64,000 bases of DNA from Rhabdophis nuchalis (GCA_039707465.1 CM077649.1:15662501-15726500); one strand, 5' to 3'. Shown: positions 1 to 11,409, counted from the first letter of the stretch. Translations and numbers: made by a program. The notes: generated from the letters alone by a model not told the origin.

Positions 1-85
1 CCGGTGGAATCCCCTCTCACCGGTTCTCTAAATTTCACCAACCGGCTCTCACGAGTAGGTGCGAGCCTGCAGAAACCCACCACTG
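1..85. mobile_element. hAT family C, right end (cut by window edge)
   Basis: CCGGCTCTCACGAGTAGGTG..GAAACCCACCACTG ends at 85 and matches the end of the copy at 27746-28249. The rest lies outside the window. Confidence 0.85.
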
Positions 86-410
86 TCGTAGTTCCTAGTT
101 CTATATCTACTCTGTTCTTTTGTCAAAAGGTTTGTGGTCTTTTAAAGCAGTGTATTATGAAACATCTCCAGATCCTAAACATTTTTGTGATGTTAATTAC
201 CTTCAAAAGCTATTAGTTTTGCAGACATGTTGGTTCTACGCCAAGTGATGTCTCTAGTTAAGTTGTTGTATGTTCTGTTTTATATCAGTTAATTGGTATG
301 GTCCTTGTCTCAAGTCAGGGAACTCCAGGTGTGCGTTTGCCTTGACTGCATTCTGTTCAGGGTTACACAAACTTTTGAAAGGTTCAGATCTTCTGTGCAA
401 GGATCATGGG

Positions 411-555
411 ACCTGGCTAGAATCATCTAGTTCAATCAAAAGAAGGACTAAGGGAGACGTGATAGCAGTGTTCCAATACATCAGGGGCTGCCACAAAGAA
501 GAAGGAGTCAAGCTGTTCTCCAATGCAGAGTTTAAGGGCAGAGAAAGACAGCAGA
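411..555 (+). pseudogene. CR1 LINE reverse-transcriptase C-terminal fragment
   Basis: AAAAGAAGGACTAAGGGAGA and GGCTGCCACAAAGAAGAAGG encode the RRTKGDVIAVFQYIRGCHKE piece of CR1 ORF2. Flanks are unrelated. Confidence 0.85.
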
Positions 556-1525
556 GAAATTCTGTCCTGAGCTTTTGAACTTCAGACATCATTCCTCATA
601 CAGCAGTTCAGGCCAGAAAGAAAATGCATTGATAGAAAAGATGGTAACCAAAGTTTAATGAAGCTGGGCCCCAAATCACATGACTCTCTTTTAGACTAAT
701 TCCAATATTGAGGGATCCGGTTCTTAAGAAAGCCAAAGGATCATATTTTTCCTTTTATTCCAACAGGCTGATAGACTGCCCCTTAGTATGGAAGCTCTAT
801 TAAACCATTATGATAGTTGTCTGCCAGTAATTTTGGTACTTTGGTGTACATCACAGCTCTGCCCTCTCAATTCTTTCTGTTTGCATAAAGACGCCCTCAT
901 TTTTCTTCTGCACAACGAAGTCCAAGTCCAAGAGAGAGAGAGAAAGAGAACATCCTTCCCCAACCAAATCCCTCCCTCAAGCTAGGCTGAAGCCTGAGAA
1001 TTGTACGTTGGAACTAGGATTAGAGGCTTTTGCTATGCTAGAAACCAGCCATAACCAGAATTTACTGATATGAGAGTTACTCTAGAGACAACCCCTAGGA
1101 ACTAGGATCATAAAAGGAAATCCATAAATAAGGGCAGGGGGAGATAGAATTAGATAGTGGGAGATGTAATCCGGGGGCGGAGATAATGTATTCATTTTAG
1201 ACACTTTGGATAGGTTGGGACATCACTGTTTCTAAGCCAATGATGAAGAGGTTGGAGGTAAATTGGTAACGGTACTAGGGAATACAAGGCAAATGTATTG
1301 ATGATTGAGGGTGTGTCCACTGAATGTGCGTGATCCACACGCTTTGCAAAGTGAAGAATAAAATTACCATTGTTTTCTCTTGGAGGTTTTGGCTGGTGAT
1401 TGTTTATTTCCAAACTAGACAACGAATCCCACAACGTGGGGACTTCCCGGGATTTTCCAGACAGCAAGAGGAGTCACTGGACAGGCACCAACTGGGAAGA
1501 CCACCTTTGCTTTAGAGAGCATGTT
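556..1525. other. No feature recognised
   Basis: Unique-looking AT-rich sequence with a short GA tract near 932. Short open frames on both strands have no recognisable product. Confidence 0.5.
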
Positions 1526-1535
1526 TGATAAAGAT

Positions 1536-1600
1536 TTATTTATTTATTTATTTATTTAGATTTCTAGACCGCCCCCTCTCCCCGAGGGGACTCGAGGCAG
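1536..1600 (-). mobile_element. L2-like LINE, extremely 5'-truncated (65 bp)
   Basis: (TTTA)n then GACCGCCCCCTCTCCCCGAG is the 3' end of the family called L2-like here. Exact 10-bp flanks TGATAAAGAT (1526-1535 and 1601-1610) mark it as an independent insertion. Confidence 0.85.
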
Positions 1601-1635
1601 TGATAAAGATAAAGATGTTTGATAAAGATTTGAGG

Positions 1636-2398
1636 TATAGGAAGTCCTTGAGGTACGACCACAATTCAGCCCAAAATATCTGTTGCTAAGAAAAACATTT
1701 GTTAAGTGAGTTTTGCCCCATTTTACTACCTTTCTTGCCTTTCTTGTTAAGTGAATCATTGCATTTATTAAGTTAATAACATGGTTGTTAAGTGAATCTG
1801 GCTTTCCTATTGACTTTGCTTGTCAGAAGGTGATCACATGACTCAGGACATTGCAACTGTCGTAAATATGAGTCTGTTGCCAAGCCTCTTGATCACATGA
1901 CTTTTGATCACATGACCATGGGGATGTCAGGGTTCCAAATGGAGAGCCATGTTGGCACATCTGGGAAAACACGAATCTGAAAGCTTTTCGGTTTTCCCCA
2001 CCCAGTTGAAAGTTCAAGATCTTGTCCCACACCGGCAAACCCATCACAGGGTCCAATCTTCCACTGCCATGCTGGCAATTCCACCCATCCAGTACCGGTC
2101 AGGTGCAGAGGTGCAGAGACAAAGGATGACCTTGGCTTTCTAGAAGGACTTTTGTTTTGGCTGCATAGCATCTAACTCTGTACAATCCCCAATCCCATTT
2201 TCCCATAATAGAAAAGGCATAGTAGAATAATAGAAAGTGTGGCAGGCCAAAGATCCAAAAGGAACATGGATGCAGGCCTGACAGGGGATGCTGTAAAGGT
2301 CGTAAGTTTGAAAAGCTGTCTTAGGTCACTTTTTTCAGTGCCCTTTGTAACTTTGAATGGTCAATAAATGAATTATTGTAAGTCGAGAACTATCTGTT
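1636..2398. mobile_element. Tigger/pogo-like DNA transposon remnant
   Basis: The left end TATAGGAAGTCCTTGAGGTA and right end AAGTCGAGAACTATCTG are inverted copies of a GTCCTCGACTTA-type terminus. Inside, TTGTTAAGTGAGTTTTGCCC and GATCACATGACC motifs are typical of this squamate family. No intact transposase. Confidence 0.75.
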
Positions 2399-2919
2399 GG
2401 TTTCTTATAGTTCAGCTAGCTTATTCCTCCTCGTCTCTTGATATTCTTTCCAGGTTTTCTGGCATTGTCATTCATCCCAACATAAAACAGCAGGAAGGTT
2501 GATTAATCAGGTATCTCTCTCCATTACACCCTTGTAAAAAATTATCTCAAACATGTGATGTATGAAGCACACAAACCATGAAACTAGTTCTTTGTTAATT
2601 CTTAAGAAGCATTCTTTATGTTTATTAAGATCTTTTTTTTTGTGGGGATCTTAAAATGGCCTCTCTTTGTTGTGGTGCAATACAACTTGAATGGGAGCCC
2701 TGATCTTCTCCAAAGATACATCGTACAAAGCTTTTAAAGCAAACAAATAAAGAAATGTTTGAACTTTTGGGGCTTTATATATTCTTATAAAACATATGTC
2801 ACCATCCCAGGTTTTCAACGAGTCCATAGGCTTGTTTCTCTTGATGTTTTCAGTTATACTCAAAGTTTAGGAATAGAATCAACATCATGTGATATCCATT
2901 GATCAAGATCAAGATCAAG

Positions 2920-3128
2920 GGATAGAATCAAGATCGCGTGAAGTGTGAATACCGCTTTATAATGCCTTGGTAAGGCCACACTTGGAATGCGGCATCCAGT
3001 TTTGGTCGCCATGATGTAGAAAAAATATTGAGACTCTAGAAAGAGTGCAGAGAAGAGCAACAAAGATGATTAGGGCACTGGAGGCTAAAACATATGGAGA
3101 ATTATTGCAGGAACTGGGTATGTTTAGT
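2920..3128 (+). pseudogene. CR1 LINE fragment
   Basis: Encodes degraded [24 protein letters not shown] and [16 protein letters not shown] with frameshifts. It ends about 50 bp before the solo LTR. Confidence 0.85.
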
Positions 3129-3180
3129 AATCCATCTTGATCCAGAGGAAGACATGTTAAAGTTTTTAGTGATAGTAAGG

Positions 3181-3544
3181 TGTTGTGGCCCAGCCGGCTC
3201 CGGAAGAGCTGCTGATGGATTCCTCTAGTGAGGAGTCCTATGAGTCGGCTCTAGAGGAGGAAACCCAGTTTGTCCCGGATGTCAGGCTAAGGATTGAGAG
3301 GAGGCAGTTAGCAGAACGACACCATCAGAGATAATCAGTATCAGCTGCCTAATTGCCTGGCCCTTCCCAAGAGGCTTTAAAAGAAGTCCTCTGTGAAGAG
3401 TAGGTTTGCAGGAAACAGCAGAAAAGCTACAGAGTCGGAGAATTGTGTCGTGTAATCTTTCAGTCCAGTTCAGGTTAGTTCAGGCAAGCTGCCAAGTGTC
3501 AGTCAGTCTAGTTAATTATCTTGCGAAGGGAGGGAGTCAGAACA
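3181..3544 (+). mobile_element. Solo LTR (364 bp), family shared with 63173-63536
   Basis: It starts TGTTGTGGCCCAGCC and ends GGGAGTCAGAACA, with flanks GTAAGG and GTAATG (six bases, one mismatch). A TTTAAAAG box lies near the middle. It matches the reverse complement of 63173-63536 along its full length. A 6-bp duplication and TG..CA ends fit an endogenous-retrovirus-type LTR. No internal retroviral sequence adjoins it. Confidence 0.85.
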
Positions 3545-4051
3545 GTAATGCTTAAGGCAATGTATAGTATATAATAGAGTGTTCAATTGTATCTGAAAGA
3601 ATATATTTGACAATCTGACATTTCATAACATTTCCTTAGATATCAGTGAAGCTCTTATAGGATGGGTGGTTTGCTATAGCATTTGCCTGTTTATATCTAA
3701 ATTTTTTAACCTACCATCCAGTACTAAAATAAAACATATTATATTGATTTGTCAATTTCACATTAGATCTGCAAGATGGAACAAATGCCTGGAACTTTAC
3801 CATATAAAACTCCGTTGTAACAAACATTGGTTCAAAATATCCACAAATTCTGGCACAGGTTTAGTGGAGAAACAACATGGGAGATCTTGTAGTTGGAAAT
3901 TGAGCTATGCTCAGCCTCAGGATCCTATTTATTTATGTATTTGTTTGCTTGTTTATTTGATTTGTATAGCCATCCATCTTATGTAGTATATTCCTGAGTG
4001 GCTTATAAACAATAGTAAAACAATAAAGGCAGTAAAAAAAAGATAAAAGCC

Positions 4052-4547
4052 TTCTTATCAAAAAGATTATACAAAAAAGGGGTGTGGTTCAAATGGTCGA
4101 TGCCCGAAGGAATGTTAGTGTTCTGGGAGGGAGGGAGAGTAAGAATTAAAACAATTGCAGAGGCAATTCTTAAAAAACATTCCTCAATCCTGGAGGATGA
4201 AAATGGGGGAACGGGAGGGGCCACGGCCCCGCCCACTGGCAGCCACGGAGAAGAGGATACAATAGCTAAAAGATCTCACAAATGACTTTCTATTATATAG
4301 TGTAACCCTTATCTGGATGTATATAGAAATAAATGATTGATTGCATGAAGTTGTGAAATGATATATGTATGAATCTCTTTCCACTTTGTAGGGAAATGGA
4401 AAAATTATTGCATTGGTTTTTTTTCTGTATGAAGCCTCGGAGGGGGCCGACACCTCCGACACAGATGTCCTCAAAATGTCTCATTTATACCTTATACCCT
4501 TTTCCTATCTAAAAATTTGTAAAAACCAATAAAACTTTTTTGACACC
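4052..4547 (+). mobile_element. LINE 3'-end insertion with 17-bp target duplication
   Basis: The 17-bp sequence AAAAAAAGATAAAAGCC occurs at 4035-4051 and 4548-4564. The insert ends AAAAACCAATAAAACTTTTT then TGACACC and runs into A-rich target, as L1-type insertions do. It lies within an older LINE-tail-like repeat (about 3930-4700) whose sequence resumes after the second copy. No clear coding in the insert. Confidence 0.75.
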
Positions 4548-4817
4548 AAAAAAAGATAAAAGCCAATAAAGAACGTCCCAGTGCCTCCAAACATAACACA
4601 TCTCTGGACATTAAAAAAAAAAAAAATAGACCTTTGGGGTGTCAGCCTCATAGCATTCCAAGGCTTTTAGGGAAAAGAAGGTCTTCTCAATTTTTTGGAA
4701 GGCTAAGAGAATAAAAGTCCTGCTGAATCTCAAGAAGAAGGATAGTGCAGAGGTCAGGGGCCATTACTGAGAAATTGCTGTCTGAGAAGTAGTAAGCATG
4801 CTTTGCAGCTCTTATTG

Positions 4818-5276
4818 CCACAAGATTAGTCCTAATAAAGACTCTTACTTATAGTCGGTCAGTTTTACTCTTTGTTTTTCACCAGTGGTACTTTAGGCCA
4901 GCAAAGCTGGCTGGAGAATTCTGGGAGCTGAAGTCCTTCAGACTTAAAGTTGCAAAGGACTTCAGACTTAAAGTTGCCACAAGATTAGTCCTAATAAAGA
5001 CTCTTACTTATAGTCGGTCAGTTTTACTCTTTGTTTTTCACCAGTGGTACTTTAGGCCAGCAAAGCTGGCTGGAGAATTCTGGGAGCTGAAGTCCTTCAG
5101 ACTTAAAGTTGCAAAGGACTTCAGACTTAAAGTTGCCACAAGATTAGTCCTAATAAAGACTCTTACTTATAGTCGGTCAGTTTTACTCTTTGTTTTTCAC
5201 CAGTGGTACTTTAGGCCAGCAAAGCTGGCTGGAGAATTCTGGGAGCTGAAGTCCTTCAGACTTAAAGTTGCAAAGG
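4818..5276 (+). repeat. 159-bp tandem repeat, 2.9 copies
   Basis: Units start with CCACAAGATTAGTCC at 4818, 4977 and 5136, exactly 159 bp apart. Each unit joins about 80 bp of flanking sequence to one arm of a palindromic hAT MITE. Copies look identical or nearly so, suggesting recent expansion. Confidence 0.92.
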
Positions 5277-5289
5277 TTGGGGACCCCTG
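4899..5289. mobile_element. Palindromic hAT MITE, rearranged and triplicated
   Basis: The right end ..GGGGACCCCTG is followed by CTTTAGGC, and the same 8 bases precede the left end at 4891-4898, as for a hAT insertion. The left terminal arm is missing: sequence starts in the centre (CAGCAAAGCTGGCTGG). The remaining arm plus flank is repeated as a 159-bp unit. Confidence 0.8.
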
Positions 5290-5297
5290 CTTTAGGC

Positions 5298-7020
5298 ACC
5301 TCTTATATCATTTCATCTCCTTCAGGATCTTGGTAAACTAAGGAGTTCTATGGTATCACCATCACCATCGCCAATTAATATTTTTTAACATGAATTTTTA
5401 GCCCTTTTTTTGTTCATAGTTAAACTTACACTTCCCAACATGTCTTTAACAATCTCATTCCATAACATCTGGCCACTTGAGCTACTAGTTTCTCTCTCTT
5501 TCTCTAACTTCCTAAACACACAACATAACTGTTTTTCTTTTTTTTTCATTAACTTAATTCATGATCTTTATACGTATTCCACTTATAGTATAATCCAGTT
5601 CTTAGTCTTCCATATATTATGGGAGATACCGAACATGAACATCGAACAAATATAAAAACGTTTGGGATCTTTAAATATGTTTTAGTTTTAGTTTTATTCA
5701 TACTTATATCCCGCACCCAATTAAAAACAAGTACAAGTATACAAAATACTATTAATTATCCTAAAACAACATTAAACTCAAAACCCTGTGCTAAAACATA
5801 ATTAAAATCCCACTAATTAAAACTTTGGCAAACTAATACTCAGTCGGTATAGGGTGATTCACGCCAGGCCGGCTAGGTGGAAAAAATGCGTTTTTAAGTG
5901 CTGGCGTAACAGGCGGAGGCCCGAGATGATGCGGAGTTCGGGAGACAGGTCGTTCCAGAGGGTTGGGCCCACCACAGAGAAGGCCCTTCCCCTGGGCGTT
6001 GCCAACCGGCATTGCCCGGCCGACGGCACCTGGAGAAGACCCTCTCTATGGGAGCGAATCGGTCGAAGGGATGTATGGGGCAACAGACGGTCTCGCAGAT
6101 AACTAGGCCTATATGTGTTGCCATATATTACACAGATTACAACACACTACTTGGTAGGTTTACTCTGAGACAAATTCCCAGTATTCATTGAGACTTAATC
6201 CCCCCAAAAAACCTGTGCACTGGACTGAAGCCTCATTGGGATGGAATGAGCCTATCCAGACACTCTTCATCCTACCTTCTATTTCATTTCTGTCTAAGAA
6301 TTTCCCCCCCAGCCAGATAGTGTGAAGTAGAACCACAAAACAATGAGATGAGGTAACTCTTTCCAGGGAGAAAGATCTGTAATGAGCTAGTGCCACATCT
6401 GGCAAAGGAAACCTACTCCAATGTCTTATTTTGACAGCTATGGCAGCAAAATAAATTGCTTTTCCACATGGAAGAATATTATATCCATCGCTGTATAGAA
6501 CTTCTAATGATGTCTCCATTCATAGGAAATGGAATTAACCCACAGGGGTCCTTTCCTTTACCCCATACATTGGTGTGTGTTTTTTTAATCTTTAGAGGGC
6601 AGGAAACCTTCCCTCCATTCACTTACATCGGGTGAGGAAAAAGAGGTTGCAATATGACAAGAAAAGCAGAGGTACATATGGTTTAATGTCTGTGACAGCT
6701 CCTGTCTGTGTGCAACCTGAGGCTTCTTCCAGCTTGGATGTATTTCTTTTATCTTCAGCAAAATATAAATAGTAACATGATAAAAGAGAGAATGGCTACA
6801 TATCCTGGAGAATAGTATTCTTCCATTTGATCTAATTTTAATTAAAACCATTCTTTCCTGATCCCACTTCCCTCTTCTTCTTAACCCATCCTTCGGTATG
6901 AAAAAAGTTGTGCGGCCTGTTTTAGAGACAGATAGCCCATCTACCTGTCAGCCTCTGCTTTGCTACTCGCTTTCGGCTGCCATTGAAACAGGGAGGGGGG
7001 GGCATGGTATTGGGGGGGTT
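5298..7020. other. No gene; L2-like copy at 5679-6113, rest unassigned
   Basis: 5298-5678 and 6114-7020 look unique. The minus frame at 6160-6519 (119 codons) has no recognisable domain and no splice or codon pattern to support it. Confidence 0.45.
5679..6113 (-). pseudogene. L2-like LINE 3' end
   Basis: (TTTTAG)n-like tail, CGCACCC block, then minus-strand coding for HTSLRPIRSHREGLLQVPSA, RGRAFSVVGPTLWNDLSPEL and FFHLAGLA. The family is related to vertebrate L2/CR1-group LINEs by its RT C-terminus. Confidence 0.88.
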
Positions 7021-7149
7021 CAGTGGTGGGTTTCTGCAGGCTCGCACCTACTCGCGAGAGCCGGTTGGTGAAATTTAGAGAACCGGTGAAAGGGGGTTCC
7101 ACCAGCATACCTGGAAGTAAATCTGGCCCGCCGCTGCCACTGACCCAAC

Positions 7150-7236
7150 AGAAAGGAAAGGAAAGGAAAGGAAAGGAAGGAAGGAAGGAAGGAAGGAAGG
7201 AAGGAAGGAAGGAAGGAAGGAAGGAAGGAAGGAGGA

Positions 7237-7268
<32 letters not shown>
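7150..7268 (+). repeat. (GGAAA)n/(GGAA)n/(GAAA)n microsatellite
   Basis: A purine-only tract of about 120 bp inside a hAT family C element. Open frames of Lys/Glu or Phe/Leu/Ser are artefacts. Confidence 0.97.
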
Positions 7269-7379
7269 ATTTATCATCACAATTGAGTCCAAAATTTTGG
7301 TTGCTAAGCAAGAGCGTTGTTAAATGAGTTTCACCACATTTTAAAAGGTGGCCACTCCCACCCTGTCACATGACTGCCA

Positions 7380-7465
7380 CATGTTTTTTAAATTTCCTGT
7401 GCACCGCCCCGAGTCCCTTCAGGGAGAGGGGACGGTTAATAAGTCTAATTAATAATAATAATAAG
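7380..7465 (+). mobile_element. L2-like LINE tail (86 bp) within a hAT element
   Basis: CACCGCCCCGAGTCCCTTCA then (AAT)n. The same position in the related hAT copy at 27746 is uninterrupted. Confidence 0.85.
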
Positions 7466-7534
7466 CCACGCCCACAAAATAGGCCACACCTACAGAGTAG
7501 GTTCTAAAAAATTTGAAACCCACCAGTGGGGGGG

Positions 7535-7740
7535 ATTAATTGGTACAGGAGAGATATAGAAAAGGGAGTTTTGTTCTCACCATCTACTGCGCTAATGCTG
7601 ATGGCTGGGGTTTCAAGGTGGTCACGGCCAACTGTCCTGCATACCAACCTGATGATGCTTCTTGGAGATGCAACCCATATGACGCCCGAGGGATTTGCAG
7701 ATTGGACAATGAGATGGGAGTTGTTGGGGGGAGGGAGTTG
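7535..7740 (+). repeat. Unclassified dispersed repeat, copy 1
   Basis: CCTGCATACCAACCTGATGA, GATGCAACCCATATGAC and GATTTGCAGATTGGACAATG recur on the minus strand at 61520-61720. No RNA polymerase III box or coding identity was recognised. It abuts the right end of the hAT element at 7528. Confidence 0.55.
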
Positions 7741-7754
7741 GACATATATATATA

Positions 7755-8690
7755 TATTCCCCAACTTCCTTTAAGTTTTTATTTTTATTTTTCAAAACAG
7801 ACACCAAAAAACCTCTTTCTTTACGTACTGTGTATCAACTGGTTACAAAAAACATTTTTTTCATGCATTTCTTTCACCGTCACCCGTAATTCATACAAAT
7901 TCTGGTATTTTAAATCAAATATATTTGTGCATATTACCATCATCATACGCCCATTCTCGTTTCATTGCGGTTTCTTTCCTTTCTGTCAGTAGTACAGTGC
8001 GAGATTGAATAAATTAACCCTTTTTCCACCTTCTAGTTAAGATCTTTTTTTTCACTTCAGTTCCTCACCATTCTTTTTCACTTTTTCTAACCATTGATAC
8101 CACAGCTCCCAATTTCCCCCCTCCTCTTTGTGTTCATTTTTTTTAGTAATTTAGATCAGGGGTCTCCAACCTTTGCAACTTTAAGTCTGAAGGACTTCAG
8201 CTCCCAGAATTCTCCAGCCAGCTTTGCTGGCTGGAGAATTCTGGGAGCTGAAGTCCTTTAAGTTGCAAAGGTTGGAGACCCCTGATTTAGATAACATATC
8301 TAATTCAGCACAGTCAGTTATCTTGTATATTAGGCTTTCTCCTGACGGAATGTTAGGATCTTTCCACCTTTGCGCAAGGAGCATCCTTGCCACAGTTAGC
8401 ACATACGTGATCAGGTACTTGATTCTTTTACTCATTGGGTCTGGCAGGATTCCCAGGAGGAAGAGCTCTGGCCTCCTATCGACTTTAATCCCTGTTATCT
8501 CCTGTACCCATCTCCTTACTCTATCCCAGTATACCTTAACCATTGGGCGTGTTTCTGCTTCAGGCCTTGCTTTACTTCGCTGCTATCTTTTCATAACCAG
8601 TAAAAGTTCTCTTAATTCTACAAAATGGAGTTGAGTGGTTTCTTTCTTGGTTACTGAAGGAGGCTGGCATGACACTACCATTTGTGGTCC
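7755..8690 (-). pseudogene. L1-like LINE ORF2 C-terminus and 3' UTR, MITE-interrupted
   Basis: Minus-strand frame: YWDRVRRWVQEITGIKVDRR, ELFLLGILPD, KYLITYVLTVARMLLAQRWK and AELDMLS, then the MITE at 8157-8284. After the MITE it continues NWELWYQWLEKVKKNGEELK and a stop near 8050. The layout (LLTAAR..AQ.WK) is that of L1-clade ORF2 ends. Sequence from 8690 to about 8580 resembles 60165-60350. Confidence 0.82.
8157..8284. mobile_element. Palindromic hAT MITE (128 bp)
   Basis: Inverted arms begin CAGGGGTCTCCAACCTTTGC and end with the complement. The 8-bp duplication ATTTAGAT is exact. This copy is inserted in an L1-like coding remnant on the minus strand (7755-8690). This is the family called hAT-A here. 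Confidence 0.93.
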
Positions 8691-8934
8691 TTAGTCCTCC
8701 TCCTATAAAGCTTAAGGCCTTTTGGATCTTTGGGGGAACTAAAATTCAGGGAAAAAGGGGGGTGGGGAAGGGATAATTCCTTCCCTTTTAGTAGAGATGA
8801 GGAGTAAGCTAGATGCTTCGAAAAGCTCTACAATCTTCGGGGCTTTCATTTTGCCCCTTAACTCCTTGTCTTTATCAAACAAAAAGAGAAGGGAAAATTG
8901 GAAAAGATCAAGTCACTCTGAAGATGTTCTAAAG

Positions 8935-9127
8935 CCGTGGTGGCGAACCACAGGTGGCACGCAGACCCCTCTCGGTGGGCACTTGAGCTATCACCCCAGC
9001 TCAGCTCCATCATGCATGCGCAGGTACCTCACGTCAGCCAGCTGGTTTTCGGGTCTCTGCCATGCATGCACAGTGTGCATGTGGAAGACACGTGCGCATT
9101 CGTGGGTAGCACAGGGTTTCACACATG
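8935..9127. mobile_element. hAT family B left part, interrupted by an L2-like LINE
   Basis: CCGTGGTGGCGAACCACAGG and GGTGGCACGCAGACCC match the family B left end. The element stops at the tail of the L2-like copy at 9128. GT-rich sequence at 10085-10240 ending CACGCTTTTGGCATGC may be its right part; no clean right terminus or duplication was found. Confidence 0.6.
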
Positions 9128-10081
9128 CTTTACTTTACTTTACTTTAATTCGACTTATTAACCGCCCCCTCTTCCCGAAGGGACTCGGGGCGGTGCACAG
9201 GAAATATAAAAACACAATATATCACAATAAATACATAAATATTTAAAACTATATTAAACTAACACCCTGTGCTAAAATCTTCCCGTTAAAATTACCATAA
9301 AACCCAATATAAAAATTTCTCTACTAACTAAGGCTAAGTACAGTAGGTTAGGCCAGGCCGGCCTGTTGGAAAAGGTAAGTTTTTAATTGCTGGCAGAAGG
9401 AGTGGAGGTCCATGATGGATCTAAGTTCGGGGGGTAGGTCGTTCTAGAGGGTAGGGCCCGCCACAGAGAAGGCCCTTCCCCTGGGCATCACCCGCTGGCA
9501 TTGCCTAGTGGATGGCACCCGGAGAAGTCCCTCTCTGTGGGAGCGAATCGGCCGAAGGGATGTATGGGGTAGGATGCGATCCCGCAGATAACTCGGTCAC
9601 GTGCCAAGGAGCGTTTTGAAGATGGTAACCAGTACCTTGAAGCGCACCCGAAAGACCACAGGCAGCCAGTGCAGCTCACGCAGGAGCGGTGTTACATGGG
9701 AATACCTGGAGGTACCCAATATTGCCCGCGCGGCTGCATTCTGAACTAGCTGTAGTCTTCGGGTGCACCTCAAGGGGAGCCCCATGTAGAGAGCGTTACA
9801 GTAGTCCAGACGGGATGTCACGAGCGCATGAGTGACTGTGCGAAGGGCGTCCCACTCCAATAGGGGGCGCAACTGGCGTACCAGGTGAACCTGGTAAAAT
9901 GCCCCCCTGGCCACGGCTGTCACATGGTCTTCTAAAGACAGCGGGGTATCCAGGAGGACGCCCAAGTTGCATGCCCGATCCACGGGGGCTAGATGTTCAC
10001 CCCCAATGGCCAGTGATGGAATCAACTGGTTGAACCGGGGCGCCGGAAACCACAGCCACTCGGTCTTGGACGGGTTGAGCA
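9128..10081 (-). pseudogene. L2-like LINE, about 950 bp
   Basis: Tail (TTTAC)n; minus-strand coding NPSKTEWLWFPAPRFNQL, LGVLLDTPLSLEDHV, TSRLDYCNALYMGLPLRCTR and LLRELHWLPVVFRVRFKVLV, then a frameshift near 9597. Inserted in a hAT family B element. Confidence 0.92.
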
Positions 10082-10084
10082 TGC

Positions 10085-10240
10085 ACATCGGGGTGGGGGG
10101 GAGCATGGGAGGAGTGTGCATGCATGGGTTGGGGCACACACAGGGGTGCACACAAATGTGCAGTGGGGTGGAGCACGTGGGGGGGGGTTTGCAAGTGCAT
10201 TGCATTATGGGTACACACACGCTTTTGGCATGCAGCAACA
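10085..10240 (+). repeat. GT/CA-rich low-complexity stretch
   Basis: GGGTGGGGGGGAGC, ACACACAGGGGTGCACACA and GTGGGGGGGGG runs; possibly the right half of the split hAT family B element. Confidence 0.5.
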
Positions 10241-10249
10241 AAGCTTCTT

Positions 10250-11405
10250 GAACTTGGTTCCTGAGCCAGTCCTAGGAAGGGCAGAAAAAAAAAGAGGAAA
10301 TGCTGCCCCCTGAATAAGAAAAGCCGTCCAGCCCTTTCAAATACAGGGTTCCTATTGTGTTGTAATAGTTGGCCCAGTTCTTTAGCATCGGAGAGACACA
10401 AGTGGCATGGGAAATATTATTGCTTTTGTGCAATGTATGTGTCTTTATTAACCAGCCATGAAGTCTGTTCCAGAGGCATTCATAATAATTCTTCCAACTA
10501 CATGAAATGTATTAACATTCTCCAAATGGATGTATAGGGACTGCACTTTCCTTTTGGCTGAATAAAATTCTGGATATTGTAGTTCAACACATCTAGAAGA
10601 CTTCAAACAATTAGGAACTGTTGCAAGATTCTTCATTATTAAATGTAAAGTTAATTAACCACATACATTTAAATTAAATCTTTTCGGATCTTAACCTTTT
10701 GGATATTCCACTTGAAGCAGTGAAATTTACTTAATGTCTCTAGCCCTTTGTTTTCTTAATTTGGTCTTTTTGGAAGATCAACTTAATTTTCTTTGGCTTG
10801 CTCTGATTCAGTGGACCTAATATTTTTCATTATAGAAAACACTGGGTTTTACTTGCTGTGAAACAAGTAAATACTACAAACGGCCTTATTAAACTCAAGA
10901 CATGAGCCTCAACTGAGATGTCTTTCAAGAATGAAGAGCCTAATACAGCCATGGATGGAACTGGTTGTAGAAATGTCTGCTTACTTGCCTCCTAACAAGA
11001 TGGCAAGAGGACGGTGATCTTTCTCTCCCCTTGCTGTCTGACTGTTCACAGTGAGACAAATTATAGTGCTAGTAAACCTCAAGTAAGAGCCAGCAGCATT
11101 ATGTAATCCATCTGTCAACTTCAATTTGGGTCATCAAATATAGCAAAGAAATGCATTGAAGACAACTGCAAAAATGCTTGAAATATTGTTATGTTTTTAT
11201 ACGGAAAACATGCGAGCAGCTATTTTGAGATGTATGAGACACGGAACGCTAAAGGTGTCATGCTAATGGGAATGAGACTGGGAACGAGAAAAAGATAAGG
11301 AAGAAGAGAACACAACACGCATGCTGCTAAATTGAAAGAGCCTTGAGCTAGCAAACAACTTCAACTGAGCTTAATGTCTGAAGTTATCCATGGACTGAAG
11401 GATGA
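10250..11405. other. No feature recognised
   Basis: AT-rich intergenic sequence without repeats that I know or convincing frames. Confidence 0.5.
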
Positions 11406-11409
11406 TTTT

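Larger units (their letters stand above)
7021..7528. mobile_element. hAT-type element, family C, with microsatellite (508 bp)
   Basis: Ends CAGTGGTGGGTTTC and GAAACCCACCAGTG. Flanks GGGGGGTT and GGGGGGAT agree at 7 of 8. It holds a (GGAA)n/(GAAA)n tract at 7150-7268 and, relative to 27746, an extra 86-bp L2-like tail insertion at about 7380-7465. Confidence 0.9.
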
